Positions 1 through 8,352 of a stretch of DNA of 64,000 nt are shown here, in pieces. Source of the stretch: Aliidongia dinghuensis. Lineage in GTDB: Bacteria > Pseudomonadota > Alphaproteobacteria > ATCC43930 > CGMCC-115725. The notes under the pieces are model-generated. The model was not told where the DNA came from. It did no database searches and was given only the letters and a program-made list of their open reading frames with translations. The stretch covers positions 1-64,000 of the forward strand of contig NZ_BMJQ01000002.1 of the NCBI RefSeq assembly GCF_014643535.1, in the 5' to 3' direction. Every line of letters starts with the position of its first letter. The first letter of the stretch is position 1. Both the position numbers and the translations under genes were made by a program.

Positions 1-44
1 CGCGCGACACGGCCCCTCAAATCAACGGATAGCGGCTTCGTCAT
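1..44 (-). CDS. N-terminal stub of an IS630-type transposase, cut by the window edge
   Basis: Read leftward from an ATG at 44-42, the frame gives MTKPLSVDLRGRVA before the window ends. This matches the usual opening of IS630-family transposases (M-[ST]-[KR]-x-L-S-x-D-L-R-x-R-V), which is the start of their N-terminal helix-turn-helix. A good ribosome-binding site (gggagg) lies about 9 bases upstream of the ATG. Only 14 codons are visible, so the family call rests on a short motif and it is unknown whether the gene is intact. If it is real, an insertion sequence lies immediately left of the window and one of its ends falls somewhere in 45-122. Confidence 0.5.
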   Translation of the reverse strand, partial: MTKPLSVDLRGRVA

Positions 45-122
45 CGTGACCCACCTCCCATCGTAGGGAATCACGATCACGCGCCTTTGGGAATCCTCGA
101 ATCACTCAGGTCGCAAACCGCT

Positions 123-533
123 CTAGCCGTAAACATTGAACCCATGGGCGCGCATGCAGTTCGTGATGATTCGCTGCTCACGCTCCTCCGTCTCCGCTTC
201 CTTGTGCCCCCCGCCGCCGACCAAGCCTGTCAAGGCGCCGATGCCGGCGCCGGTTCCGGCATTGCCGGTGATCGCGCCGAGCACCGCCCCGCCCGCGGCG
301 CCGGCGACCGCGCCAAGCCCGGCATCTTCCGCCAGGTCGCCGTTATTGCGCACGCTGCGGGCCTGGTCTTGGCACATCGCGAGATCCTGCTCGTATTCCG
401 CCTGGGTATGGCCCGTCATGTCGACAACCGGCCGGAAGTCGGCGCCGGCACATGCCGCGAGGCCGCCCGTCATACAGACAATGAGTGTCATTGATTTCAG
501 GAACCGACGACCATCGCGGTGAAAATCCATCAT
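123..533 (-). CDS. Glycine-zipper lipoprotein
   Basis: A 136-residue predicted lipoprotein. The N-terminus has a basic region, a hydrophobic stretch and a lipobox LAAC with the lipidated Cys at residue 28. Residues about 70-108 form a Gly/Ala-rich glycine zipper of the kind found in small outer-membrane or periplasm-spanning lipoproteins. The C-terminus ends in a Cys-containing NCMRAHGFNVYG motif, like the CMxxRGY ends of this family; with Cys54 it could form a disulfide. I chose the start at 533 because aggag lies five bases upstream; the frame stays open further up but without lipoprotein character. No substrate or partner can be inferred. A role in envelope integrity is a guess. Confidence 0.75.
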   Translation of the reverse strand: MMDFHRDGRRFLKSMTLIVCMTGGLAACAGADFRPVVDMTGHTQAEYEQDLAMCQDQARSVRNNGDLAEDAGLGAVAGAAGGAVLGAITGNAGTGAGIGALTGLVGGGGHKEAETEEREQRIITNCMRAHGFNVYG

Positions 534-847
534 CGCAACTCCTGCTCGAACTGCACGGGACGAAAATTGAAGCCGACGGTCTTCGCCGCCTGACAGAGGT
601 GCCGCATCGGGCTCCTCCTGCTGCCAGTGACCTAGAGAGGAGGAAGCGCGGGCGCCGTCAACCCTAGTTCTCGTACCGCAGCGGCGACTGTCAAGCAGGT
701 GCCGACGTCGAATCGCGACCAAAGATTGAACGCTGGATAGACGATGCGGGTGAGACCAGCGTCTCACCCGCATCGATTTTGTCCCGGAGTGCATTCCGCG
801 CTATGAGCAGTGCACCAGGAAGGCGCGCTCGACGCAGGCCGCCGCAC
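534..847. other. Intergenic region, no gene seen
   Basis: About 310 bases lie between two leftward lipoprotein genes. Apart from the ribosome-binding site of the gene at 123-533 and one strong hairpin (742-775), I see no convincing reading frame or RNA gene. The promoter of the 123-533 gene should lie here, but I cannot place it with confidence. Confidence 0.5.
742..775 (-). terminator. Strong hairpin, probable terminator
   Basis: A perfect 15-bp stem (CGATGCGGGTGAGAC and its complement) closes on a 4-base loop, CAGC. It lies 73-106 bases downstream of the stop codon of the leftward lipoprotein gene at 848-1153, where a terminator is expected. On the plus strand it is followed by ATTTTG, so the U-tract is better for rightward transcription. 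It may therefore act in both directions, or mainly insulate the two lipoprotein genes from each other. Confidence 0.6.
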
Positions 848-1153
848 TCAGAACACCGCGAGTGCGATGCCCGCGATGGCTAAGGCCCCGGCGCCGATGG
901 CAGACCATGTGCCGACCGAGAAGAGGGATCGTTCGCTGCCGCTGGATTGGCCCGTTGCGGCCGGTGCCAGCGTCGCCGGCGCTTGCGTCGCCGGGCTTTG
1001 CGGATGGGCCGACGAGGCATCGGCGCCGGCAGAAGATGCCGTAGAAGGTCCGGCTGAAGTCGATGCGACGCTGTTCCCGCTTGGCTGATCGGCGCATCCG
1101 GCTTGCAGAAGGAGAAGCCCGGCGACGAGCGCCGCTACAGATGTCTTATGCAC
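848..1153 (-). CDS. Small lipoprotein with a C-terminal membrane segment
   Basis: A 101-residue protein with a lipoprotein signal (MHKTSVAALVAGLLLLQAGC, Cys at residue 20). It continues as a Ser/Ala/Thr/Pro-rich, low-complexity linker and ends in one hydrophobic helix (about 80-101). I prefer the GTG at 1153 because ggagag lies 4-9 bases upstream of it and it leaves a compact n-region. An ATG at 1165 in the same frame has no ribosome-binding site in front. I know of no characterised homologue. The arrangement suggests a protein tethered at both ends to envelope membranes, but function is unknown. It could be an over-call, although the lipobox argues that it is real. Confidence 0.6.
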   Translation of the reverse strand: MHKTSVAALVAGLLLLQAGCADQPSGNSVASTSAGPSTASSAGADASSAHPQSPATQAPATLAPAATGQSSGSERSLFSVGTWSAIGAGALAIAGIALAVF

Positions 1154-1503
1154 GTGTCTCTCCATTCCGGCATCCGATCCTGCCCTATCCTCGGAAGCTG
1201 CCGACAGGGACGTATCGGCGGTCCGGCGGGGGGGCTCGGTTCAAGGGCGGAATCTTAGGCCGATGGCGCTTGAAAGACCTAATGACCAAGCTGTGGCGCA
1301 ATTTGCCGCCGCAGCACAGCCCAGCCGATCGGGCATTCGGCGGCGTCCGGAACGATCGCTCGCGTCGCCGCCGTCGATTGAACGACGCGCGGAAAATGCC
1401 TCTCTTTTGATTCTTTTTTGGTGCTGTCCCAACTGCAACTTTGCGTCTTCAGAGGCGTTTACGGTGTGGCTTGTGGTCACCGGACGACCGCACGGAGACT
1501 TCC
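1154..1503. other. Divergent intergenic region, no gene seen
   Basis: About 350 bases separate the leftward small lipoprotein from the rightward peptidoglycan-binding protein, so two outward promoters are expected here. The sequence is less GC-rich around 1400-1445 (a T-rich tract), which would suit a promoter for the rightward gene. I see no clear operator palindrome, RNA gene or additional reading frame. Confidence 0.4.
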
Positions 1504-2364
1504 ATGAAGACCCATATTTGGCCGCACATCGTGCAGAGCCGTCTTGCAATGACGGCCTTGCTGGTTTCGGCAGCTTTTCTCCTCCATCCCGGACAAGCGT
1601 CGGCCGCGGACTGCGGCGGCGGCCCGCTCAGCGGCTCGACGGGGAATGTGGTCGGCAGCGTCCTCGGTGCCGTGGGCGGCGGCCTGCTTGGCAGCCAGTT
1701 CGGCGGGGGGGCCGGTAAGGGCGTGATGACTGGGGTCGGCGTCGTCGGCGGCGCGCTCGCCGGCGGCTATGCCGGCCGCCAGGTCGAGGGCTGCCCCTCA
1801 CACCGGCAGGCTTCACCCCAGGGCGCCAGCGCGCGCCAGGGTGCTGCCCAACAAGGGGCGGCGGCCGGAGGCGGACCTCGCACCTGCCGGTTCGTGAGCA
1901 GCCAGGCGATGATCGACGGGCAGACCCAGCCGGTCGAGGGGGTCGCCTGCCTTGAACCGGACGGGGCCTGGAGAACCGAGACGGGACCGGCGGCCGAGCG
2001 GGCCGCATCGACAGACCTGGTTTTACGGGCGCAGCAGCGCTTGCACGATCAGGGGTTCTACGTGCGCAATAACGTCGATGGGCGCTGGGGACCTGCGACG
2101 AGCACGGCAGTGCGCAATTTCCAGCAGGCGAACAGCATGGCTTCGACCGGCCAGCTCGATGCCCCGACCAAGACCGCGCTGGGCCTCGATCCTGTGCCGC
2201 TCACCGACCTCGCCCAGAGCGCTCCTCCTGTGCAGGGCAGCGCGCCCGCCCAAGGCAATCCGCCGGTACAGGGCAGCCCAACCGCCCAGGTTGGCGCCCA
2301 ACCGGCTGCGACGACGCCGGCTGCAACGCCGCCGGTCGCGCCCAACAGCTCGATCTACAAGTAG
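1504..2364 (+). CDS. Secreted glycine-zipper / peptidoglycan-binding domain protein
   Basis: A 286-residue exported protein. A signal peptide ends near residue 35 (ASA-AD). Residues 47-92 form a glycine zipper that resembles the repeats of the 17-kDa surface-antigen family. Residues about 171-229 are a PG_binding_1 domain (L-x-x-A-Q-x-x-L-x-x-x-G-F followed by DGxxGPxTxxAVxxFQ). The tail from 235 is Pro/Ala/Gln-rich with repeated PPVQGS-like units. The protein probably sits in the periplasm, holding peptidoglycan through its C-terminal part while the zipper inserts in or packs on a membrane. The start at 1504 follows cggag by seven bases; longer in-frame starts lack a signal peptide. The flanking lipoproteins suggest an envelope-related locus. 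Confidence 0.8.
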   Translation: MKTHIWPHIVQSRLAMTALLVSAAFLLHPGQASAADCGGGPLSGSTGNVVGSVLGAVGGGLLGSQFGGGAGKGVMTGVGVVGGALAGGYAGRQVEGCPSHRQASPQGASARQGAAQQGAAAGGGPRTCRFVSSQAMIDGQTQPVEGVACLEPDGAWRTETGPAAERAASTDLVLRAQQRLHDQGFYVRNNVDGRWGPATSTAVRNFQQANSMASTGQLDAPTKTALGLDPVPLTDLAQSAPPVQGSAPAQGNPPVQGSPTAQVGAQPAATTPAATPPVAPNSSIYK

Positions 2365-2399
2365 GGCGCCGCGATCTCTTTGGTGGCAGGGCGGCACGC

Positions 2400-2439
2400 G
2401 CCGGTTTTCCAGGGTCCGCATAGCCCGCGGAAAACCGGC
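2400..2439. terminator. Bidirectional terminator-like hairpin between convergent genes
   Basis: Arms GCCGGTTTTCC (2400-2410) and GGAAAACCGGC (2429-2439) pair perfectly around an 18-base loop that can itself pair partly. The hairpin lies 36 bases after the stop of the peptidoglycan-binding gene and 60 bases beyond the stop of the leftward DCC gene, as expected for a shared terminator. No strong U-tract is present. Confidence 0.5.
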
Positions 2440-2498
2440 AGCGTTGCCGCCGAGCCAACCCCGGGCCTTTGCCGGATAGCGGACGTTGGTCTCAACGC

Positions 2499-2984
2499 CT
2501 AGACGAGGAACCTTGCGCGCGATTTTGCGTCGGGAACCATGCATTGCTGCCGCTTGCCGAACAGCGCATAGCGGTTCCGCGCGACCCGGTCGTAAAGCCA
2601 GTCGGCGCCTGGCCTGGGCAGGAATCGAAAGACCCACAGCAGCCGCCAGGGCCACGGCAAGGATCGCGCAATCCGAAAGATCGCCGCGGATTTCAGATAG
2701 ATCCGACCCTCGTCCAGGAAGACGAAACTGTCCCAGTCATCGAGCGGCAGCTTGTGCCGGCCCAGGACCTGCTGGCCGGTCGCGGACTGCATCGGCGCGA
2801 AATAGAGCCGGCCGGCCCGGTCACGCGGCAAGAGGAACTGGACGACGCCGTGGCACAGGTTGCAGACGCCGTCGAACAGCACGAGCGGGCCGGTGAGCGC
2901 CACGCGGTTGCGCTCCTGCTCGAGCGTGCGCCCCGTCATGATTGCGCCGTCCTCGCGCGCGGACGTGGCGGCAGCGCTAGCCAT
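2499..2984 (-). CDS. DCC-family thiol-disulfide oxidoreductase-like protein (DUF393)
   Basis: A protein of about 161 residues with the defining DGVCNLC motif (about residues 38-44) near the N-terminus, after the strand GPLVLFDG. The rest fits the family: LPRDRAGRLYFAPMQS, an FVFLDEG segment, and a W/F-rich stretch (PWPWRLLWVFRFLP) followed by YDRVARNRY. DUF393 proteins have a thioredoxin-like fold and are thought to carry out thiol-disulfide exchange; the substrate is unknown. The start is uncertain: ATGs at 2984 and 2939 are both possible, and the shorter form (146 residues) places the motif closer to the usual position. The gene is transcribed divergently from the aldehyde dehydrogenase gene. 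Confidence 0.8.
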   Translation of the reverse strand: MASAAATSAREDGAIMTGRTLEQERNRVALTGPLVLFDGVCNLCHGVVQFLLPRDRAGRLYFAPMQSATGQQVLGRHKLPLDDWDSFVFLDEGRIYLKSAAIFRIARSLPWPWRLLWVFRFLPRPGADWLYDRVARNRYALFGKRQQCMVPDAKSRARFLV

Positions 2985-3139
2985 CTTTCCGAAAATTCCC
3001 CCTCGACCGCCGTCATCAGGCAAAGATCGACTATACGGCCCTGAAGCGCGCTGAGGCGATAGGTTCGGTCGAACACCAAGCTCGCCGCCGACCGCTTACC
3101 CGTCGTGCTTCTTGCGGCTATCGGTCCTCTCGCATTATT

Positions 3140-3163
3140 CGCTATATTCATTCAAATATAGCG
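3140..3163. promoter_or_regulatory. AT-rich palindrome, probable operator of the aldehyde dehydrogenase gene
   Basis: CGCTATATT (3140-3148) and AATATAGCG (3155-3163) are perfect 9-bp arms around CATTCA. The element ends 43 bases upstream of the ATG at 3207 and stands out as AT-rich in a GC-rich background. Its size and symmetry fit a dimeric MarR- or TetR-type repressor. No such gene is adjacent, so the binder is unknown. Confidence 0.55.
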
Positions 3164-3206
3164 CTTCGTTCCGGCCGTCCGGCCATGTCCACTCCGGGAG
3201 AATGTC

Positions 3207-4637
3207 ATGTCGCACGAATTGCAGTTCTATATCGACGGCGCCTGGGTCGATCCGGTGATCCCGCGCACGCTGGACGTGATCGATCCCGCGACGGAAGAGG
3301 CCTTCACCAAGATTTCGCTCGGCAGCGAAGCCGACGTCGACCGCGCCGTCGCGGCCGCCAAGGCCGCCTTTCCGGCTTTCGCGCGCGCCAGCAAGGCCGA
3401 GCGGCTCCAGCTCTTGAGGCGCGTGCTCGAGGTCTACAAGAGCCGCTACGACGAGGTCGCAGCCGCACTCTCGCGCGAGATGGGCGCGCCCCAGAAGCTC
3501 GCGAAGACGTCGCAGGCCGGCATGGGCACGGCGCATCTCACCAAGATGATCGAGGCGCTCGAGTCTTATGAGTTCGACCGGCTCGCCGGCACGACGCTCG
3601 TCACCAGGGAGCCGATCGGCGTCGTCGGCATGATCACGCCCTGGAACTGGCCGATCAACCAGATCGTCTGCAAGGTGGCGCCGGCGCTCGCCGCCGGCTG
3701 CACCATGGTGCTGAAGCCGAGCGAGGTGGCCCCCATCAACGGCATCCTGTTCGCCGAGGTGCTGCACGAGGCGGGCGTGCCCAAGGGTGTCTTCAACCTC
3801 GTGAACGGTGACGGCCCGACCGTGGGCGAGGCGATCGCGCGTCATCCGGACGTCGACATGGTGTCCTTCACCGGCTCGACCCGGGCCGGCATCCTGGTCG
3901 CGAAAGCCGCGGCCGATACGGTGAAGCGCGTGCACCAGGAACTCGGGGGCAAGTCGGCCAACATCATCCTCGACGATGCCGATCTCCGTCACGCGGTCAC
4001 GCGCGGCGTCGCCGGCTGCTACGGCAACAGCGGGCAGTCGTGCAACGCGCCGACCCGCATGTTCGTGCCGCTCGCCCGGCACGATGAAGCGCTCGAGATC
4101 GCCAAGGCGGCGGCCGAGACCTTCCGTGTTGGCCCGCCCGACGCGGCCGACACGGTGCTGGGCCCGGTCGTGAGCCAGGTGCAGTTCGACAAGATCCAAC
4201 GCCTGATCGAAAGCGGCATCGCCGAGGGTGCCACGCTCGTCACCGGCGGCCCTGGCCGGCCCGAGGGGCTGAACCGCGGCTACTACGTGCGCCCGACGGT
4301 GTTCGGCCACGTCCGCCCGGAGATGACGATCGCACGCGAGGAGATCTTCGGGCCGGTGCTGTCGATCCTCTCCTACGAGAGCGAAGAGGAGGCGATCCGG
4401 CTCGCCAACGACACGCCCTACGGCCTCGCCTCCTACGTCCAGTCGGGCGATCTCGCGCGCGCCCGGCGCGTTGCCGCCCGCATGCGCTCCGGCAACGTCT
4501 ACATCAACTATCCGGCCTGGGACGCGGGTGCGCCGTTCGGCGGCTACAAGCAGTCGGGCAACGGCCGCGAGTATGCCGAGTTCGGCCTGGAGGAGTTCCT
4601 GGAGATCAAGGGCATCGTGGGCTACGACGCCGCCTGA
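3207..4637 (+). CDS. NAD(P)-dependent aldehyde dehydrogenase
   Basis: A 476-residue member of the ALDH superfamily at full family length. Visible hallmarks are the TPWNWP motif with the conserved Asn147, the KPSE cofactor-loop motif (170-173), the general-base Glu in QELGGKS (Glu245), the catalytic Cys279 in GQSCNAPTR, and EEIFGP (378-383). It should oxidise an aldehyde to its carboxylate in the cytosol. The overall pattern resembles the broad-specificity bacterial ALDHs, so the substrate cannot be named. The start is supported by ggag seven bases upstream. It appears to be a single-gene unit: a palindrome lies just upstream (3140-3163) and a hairpin just after the stop. Confidence 0.92.
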   Translation: MSHELQFYIDGAWVDPVIPRTLDVIDPATEEAFTKISLGSEADVDRAVAAAKAAFPAFARASKAERLQLLRRVLEVYKSRYDEVAAALSREMGAPQKLAKTSQAGMGTAHLTKMIEALESYEFDRLAGTTLVTREPIGVVGMITPWNWPINQIVCKVAPALAAGCTMVLKPSEVAPINGILFAEVLHEAGVPKGVFNLVNGDGPTVGEAIARHPDVDMVSFTGSTRAGILVAKAAADTVKRVHQELGGKSANIILDDADLRHAVTRGVAGCYGNSGQSCNAPTRMFVPLARHDEALEIAKAAAETFRVGPPDAADTVLGPVVSQVQFDKIQRLIESGIAEGATLVTGGPGRPEGLNRGYYVRPTVFGHVRPEMTIAREEIFGPVLSILSYESEEEAIRLANDTPYGLASYVQSGDLARARRVAARMRSGNVYINYPAWDAGAPFGGYKQSGNGREYAEFGLEEFLEIKGIVGYDAA

Positions 4638-4657
4638 TCGAGCCTCGGCCGAAAGGG

Positions 4658-4696
4658 GGCGGAGAGAGACGGGAAGGCATCGCGCCTCTCTCCGCC
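4658..4696. terminator. Terminator-like hairpin between convergent genes
   Basis: GGCGGAGAGA (4658-4667) pairs perfectly with TCTCTCCGCC (4687-4696) across a 19-base loop. It lies 20 bases after the aldehyde dehydrogenase stop and 21 bases beyond the stop of the leftward methyltransferase gene. It probably ends both transcripts. Confidence 0.5.
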
Positions 4697-4717
4697 TGAA
4701 CGCTCAAGGATCGTGCT

Positions 4718-5425
4718 CTAGGCATGGGCGATCCAGCCGCGCCAGGTGAATGCGGCGAAGAACGGGCGAACGTTCCGAAAGCCGCCATCGTGCAGGATCG
4801 CCTCATCCTGTTCAGGGCTCAGCATGGGAGCCATCGCGTCCACGGCCGCCCGAGCGCTTCCAGCCTGTTCGGGGTCGGCGCCGGAGGCGATTGCGTAAGC
4901 GGCGTAGCGGTCCAGCCAAAGCGCGCGCTCCTCCGGATCCTGCGGGAAGCTGCCGTGGGCGGCCACGAAGGGCGCGCCGGGCCGGAGCCGGCGGTGGATC
5001 GCGCGGACCGTTTTTTGCCGTGCCGGTGCCGCAAGAAAGTGGAGCGTGAGCAGGCAGGTCGCCGCGTCGAACGGGCCGTCGGGCGCGTCATCGATATAGC
5101 CCTCGATCAGCTCGACCTGCGCCATGCGGGGTCCGAGCGTCCGCTCGGCCAACTGCAGCATTTCCCGCGAGGGATCGACGCCGACAAAGGTCCAGCCGGG
5201 CTGGGCTTCGGCCAAGGCGCTCAACTCCAGCCCGCCGCCCGCGCCCAGCACGAGCACCTTCGCATTCGCGGGCGCTTGCTCGGCCAGAAGAACGCCCGTC
5301 ATGCGGTGCAGCGCCTCCAGGCCGGGAACGAACCGACGCGGCCCTTCGGCGTAGCGGGCGACGGCTTCCGGGTCCGAAAACGCGCGCAGGAAGTGCTCGG
5401 CGCCATCCGCGATCTCAGCTGTCAT
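4718..5425 (-). CDS. Class I SAM-dependent methyltransferase
   Basis: A 235-residue protein with a Rossmann-type methyltransferase core. The SAM-binding loop is [12 protein letters not shown] (GAGGGLE at 61-67) and the acidic ribose-binding residue lies in GVDPS (Asp84). A later segment, CLLTLHFL, corresponds to the usual motif IV region. This type methylates small molecules; the acceptor is not evident. It is the second gene of a two-gene leftward operon: its ATG overlaps the end of the upstream Rrf2 regulator gene by 11 bases, so the two are probably translationally coupled. The methyltransferase is then a likely target of that regulator. Confidence 0.85.
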   Translation of the reverse strand: MTAEIADGAEHFLRAFSDPEAVARYAEGPRRFVPGLEALHRMTGVLLAEQAPANAKVLVLGAGGGLELSALAEAQPGWTFVGVDPSREMLQLAERTLGPRMAQVELIEGYIDDAPDGPFDAATCLLTLHFLAAPARQKTVRAIHRRLRPGAPFVAAHGSFPQDPEERALWLDRYAAYAIASGADPEQAGSARAAVDAMAPMLSPEQDEAILHDGGFRNVRPFFAAFTWRGWIAHA

Positions 5426-5879
5426 GCCCCTCTCCCGTTCTGGCGTCTTTTGATCGGCGCTCCAGGCGCGCGTGGAAATCGGCGCTCAAGGCGGCGAGTG
5501 TCACATCGCCGAGGCGGGCGAGCAGCAGCGCTTCCGCATCATGGAAGGCCGTGTCGAGCGCCGCGTTGACCGCCTGCTCGACGAGGCAGCCCGGCGCCTC
5601 GGTCCGGTTGCCGATCGCCAGAAGCGATGGACAGCCGAGCGCGTCGTAGATGTCGCGCAACGTGATCGCGCCTAGATCGCAGGCGAGCGACCAGCCGCCG
5701 CCATGCCCCTTTTCCGAGCGCACATAACCTTGCCCCCGCAGTCCCGCCATGATCCGCCGGATCACGACGGGGTTCGTCTGCATCGCCCGGGCGAGCACCT
5801 CCGAGGTGATCGGTCCCTCGTGCTCCGCCATGTGCAGCAGCACATGGAGCACGCCCGACAATCGACTATCGCGTTTCAT
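5415..5879 (-). CDS. Rrf2-family transcriptional regulator
   Basis: A 154-residue Rrf2-type regulator. The N-terminal winged helix begins [18 protein letters not shown] and contains the recognition region [28 protein letters not shown]. The wing follows as [12 protein letters not shown]. Only two cysteines are visible (ALGCPS and PGCLVE), fewer than the three that hold the cluster in IscR, so an iron-sulfur sensor role is not supported. A redox-thiol or ligand-sensing role like that of YwnA/NsrR-type relatives is possible. The start has aggag five bases upstream. The short upstream gap to 5934 holds an AT-rich segment around 5888-5900 that probably contains its promoter. Confidence 0.85.
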   Translation of the reverse strand: MKRDSRLSGVLHVLLHMAEHEGPITSEVLARAMQTNPVVIRRIMAGLRGQGYVRSEKGHGGGWSLACDLGAITLRDIYDALGCPSLLAIGNRTEAPGCLVEQAVNAALDTAFHDAEALLLARLGDVTLAALSADFHARLERRSKDARTGEGHDS

Positions 5880-5934
5880 GTAACTCCTATTAGTACATGA
5901 TCGTGAGGTCAGTCAATGGTGATGGCGGACGGCC

Positions 5935-6849
5935 TCAAGCCTGCTCGGCATAGGCGGCGAGGCCGGCGCGCAGCGTGGCCAGCATCCGGTCGCGGACCGC
6001 GTCGCGCGCGTCGTGCAGCCAGGCCGCCGCCAGCGGCAGGCGGTCTCGACCGCCGGCACCCTGCGCATCCAGCGGGATGAAGCGCACGCTCTCCGTCGCC
6101 ATGCGCGCGGTCCATTTCGGCACGATCGCCGCCCCCAGCCCGGCGCCGACCAGGTTGATGATCGTCTGCTTCTCCTCGGCCAGCTGCGCGATGCGCGGCT
6201 GCAGCCCCGCTTCGGCGAACAGCTTGACGGTCAGGTCGTGGCTGTGCGGCCGTGACCGCCGCTCGGGCACGATGAGCGGCTGATCGGCCAGATCCGCGAT
6301 CGCGAGCCGGTCGCGGCGCGCCAGCGGATGCCGGGCCGGCACGGCCACGACGACCGTCTCGTGGAACAGGAACAGGAATTCGAGCCGCTTGTCGGGGCTC
6401 TCCGGCGGACGGACGAACGCGAGGTCGAGCCGCCCGGACAACAGGCGCGGCAGAAGGCGGATCGTCTTGTCCTCCACCAGCTGCACGACGATCTCGGGAT
6501 GGCGTTCGCGGAAATCGTGCAGCAGCAGCGGCAGCAAGCCGGCCGCCGCACTGTCGATGGCGCCGACCCGGAGCAGCGCCGTTTGCTGGCGCCCCTGCGC
6601 GCGGAAGCGTGCCGCAAGGTCGTCGGCCTGAAGCAGCAATGCCCGCGCCTCATCGAGCAGCGTTGCACCGTCCTCGGTCAGTGCCACGTTCCGCGTGGTC
6701 CGTGCCAGGAGACGGGAACCCAGATCCTCTTCCAGTAGGCGGATGTGGCGCCCGAGCGCCGACGGCAGCATGCCAAGCCGCTGCGCCGCACGCCCGAAAT
6801 GCAGTTCCTCCGCCACCGCGACGAAGCAGCGGAGCTGGTGCAAGTCCAT
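5935..6849 (-). CDS. ttuA: LysR-family regulator of tartrate utilisation
   Basis: A 304-residue LysR-type regulator. The N-terminal helix-turn-helix is [41 protein letters not shown], followed by a periplasmic-binding-protein-like effector domain. The start at 6849 has an aggag-like site upstream; an extended in-frame start at 6954 would add 35 residues outside the family alignment. It is divergently transcribed from a transporter, tartrate dehydrogenase, glycerate kinase/hydroxypyruvate reductase and pyruvate kinase series. This is the gene order of the Agrobacterium vitis ttuABCDE operon, where TtuA is the LysR regulator. A LysR-type T-N11-A dyad lies in the divergent gap. Tartrate (or a related hydroxy-diacid) is the inferred inducer. 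Confidence 0.82.
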   Translation of the reverse strand: MDLHQLRCFVAVAEELHFGRAAQRLGMLPSALGRHIRLLEEDLGSRLLARTTRNVALTEDGATLLDEARALLLQADDLAARFRAQGRQQTALLRVGAIDSAAAGLLPLLLHDFRERHPEIVVQLVEDKTIRLLPRLLSGRLDLAFVRPPESPDKRLEFLFLFHETVVVAVPARHPLARRDRLAIADLADQPLIVPERRSRPHSHDLTVKLFAEAGLQPRIAQLAEEKQTIINLVGAGLGAAIVPKWTARMATESVRFIPLDAQGAGGRDRLPLAAAWLHDARDAVRDRMLATLRAGLAAYAEQA

Positions 6850-6870
6850 CGTCCGGCCCTCCTGCCGGGC

Positions 6871-6895
6871 GATTATATGATTTTTTTGTATAATC
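6871..6895. promoter_or_regulatory. LysR-type dyad in the ttuA-ttuB gap
   Basis: GATTATA (6871-6877) and TATAATC (6889-6895) form a perfect dyad with an 11-base spacer, containing the T-N11-A core typical of LysR sites. It lies 22-46 bases upstream of the ttuA start and about 105-130 bases upstream of ttuB. It could serve both autorepression of ttuA and activation of ttuBCDE. Confidence 0.6.
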
Positions 6896-7001
6896 GCACG
6901 CGAATTGACTTCATTCCGGTTCGGCGGCGAAATCTGCCGGAGCCGCGCAGACAAATAGCGTCGCCACCCAATAAAGTAACAGTATATGGAGGAAGCGTCC
7001 G

Positions 7002-8303
7002 ATGGACGGCACGCTCGAGCTGCGCGTATTGCGCAAGATTACGCTGCGCATCGTTCCTTTCATCATGCTGCTGTATTTCATCGCGTTCATCGATCGCGTG
7101 AATATCGGCTTTGCAGCACTGACGATGAACAAGGAGCTGGGATTCTCGCCGACGGTCTTCGGGTTCGGCGCCGGGATCTTCTTCCTCGGCTATTTCCTGT
7201 TCGAGGTTCCGTCCAACCTGATCCTCGACAAGGTCGGCGCCCGGATCTGGATCGCCCGGGTCATGATCACCTGGGGCCTGGTGTCGGGCACCATGGCATT
7301 CGTTCAGGGCAGCACCGGCTTCTATGTTCTGCGCTTCCTGCTGGGCGCCGCGGAAGCGGGCTTCTTTCCCGGCATCATCCTCTATCTCAGCTACTGGTTT
7401 CCGCCGCGCCGCCGCGCCGCCGTCACGGCGCTCTTCATGGCGGCGGCACCGTTGTCGACGGCACTCGGCTCGCCCGTCTCCGGGGCGCTGCTGGAGCTGC
7501 ATGGTCTCTTGGGCCTCGCCGGCTGGCAGTGGATGTTCCTGGCCGAGGCGGCACCGGCTGTCATCCTGGGCGTCGTCGTCCTGTTCTACATGACCGATCG
7601 TCCGGAGAAGGCGACATGGCTCGCCGACGAGGAGCGTGCCTGGCTGGTCAATACCATGAACGCCGAGCGGGCGAGCAAGGCGGCGACCGCGAGCCACAGT
7701 GTCTGGCGCGGCTTGGCGGACGGTCGCGTGCTGGCCTTGTCGCTGGTGTATTTCGGCACCTCGGCCGGCCTCTACACGCTCGGCATCTGGTCGCCGATGA
7801 TCATCAAGCAATTCGGCCTGACGTCGCTCCAGGTGGGATTCCTGAACGCGATCCCGGCCATCGTCGCGGTGCTCGCCATGGTGCTGTGGGCCCGCCATTC
7901 GGACCGCACCGGCGAACGGACCTGGCACGTGGTCGCGGCCTGCCTGCTCGCCTCCGTCGGCCTGGTATGGGCCGGGTCTGCTGCCACGGTGGTCCCGGTG
8001 CTGCTGGCGCTGACACTCGTCAACATCGGCATCAGCGCGGCCAAGCCGCCGCTCTGGAGCATGCCGACGATCTTCCTGTCGGGCCCGGCGGCCGCGGCCG
8101 GCATCGCCACCATCAACTCCATCGGCAATCTCGGCGGCTTCGTCGGCCCCGCCATGATCGGCTGGATCAAGGACCTGACCGGCAGCTTCGTCTACGGGCT
8201 CTATTTCGTCGCCGTCTTGCCGGCACTCTCTGCCATCCTGACGCTCGCCCTGTCACGCGCCCACCGGAAGCGGCGCGTCGCCGAACCCGTCACCCGACAT
8301 TGA
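7002..8303 (+). CDS. ttuB: MFS transporter, probable tartrate permease
   Basis: A 433-residue major-facilitator protein with about 12 membrane segments. The start region ([26 protein letters not shown]) and the loop-2/3 motif near [21 protein letters not shown] are typical of the anion:cation symporter (ACS) family, which includes phthalate, tartrate and glucarate permeases. Its place between the LysR gene and tartrate dehydrogenase matches TtuB of Agrobacterium. It should bring tartrate or a similar hydroxy-dicarboxylate across the inner membrane by proton symport. The start at 7002 follows ggaggaagcgtccg. The next gene begins 50 bases downstream, so ttuB-E look like one transcript. Confidence 0.85.
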   Translation: MDGTLELRVLRKITLRIVPFIMLLYFIAFIDRVNIGFAALTMNKELGFSPTVFGFGAGIFFLGYFLFEVPSNLILDKVGARIWIARVMITWGLVSGTMAFVQGSTGFYVLRFLLGAAEAGFFPGIILYLSYWFPPRRRAAVTALFMAAAPLSTALGSPVSGALLELHGLLGLAGWQWMFLAEAAPAVILGVVVLFYMTDRPEKATWLADEERAWLVNTMNAERASKAATASHSVWRGLADGRVLALSLVYFGTSAGLYTLGIWSPMIIKQFGLTSLQVGFLNAIPAIVAVLAMVLWARHSDRTGERTWHVVAACLLASVGLVWAGSAATVVPVLLALTLVNIGISAAKPPLWSMPTIFLSGPAAAAGIATINSIGNLGGFVGPAMIGWIKDLTGSFVYGLYFVAVLPALSAILTLALSRAHRKRRVAEPVTRH

Positions 8304-8310
8304 TCCCGAT

Positions 8311-8341
8311 CCCATCGAACCAGAGCCCCATCGAACCAGAG
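8311..8341 (+). repeat. Two tandem copies of a 15-base unit before ttuC
   Basis: CCCATCGAACCAGAG occurs at 8311-8325 and again at 8327-8341, a 16-base period, in the short gap between ttuB and ttuC. The second copy runs into the ribosome-binding region of ttuC (gaggtag). It may be a recent local duplication with no function, or it may affect translation initiation. Confidence 0.7.
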
Positions 8342-8352
8342 GTAGTTCCACC

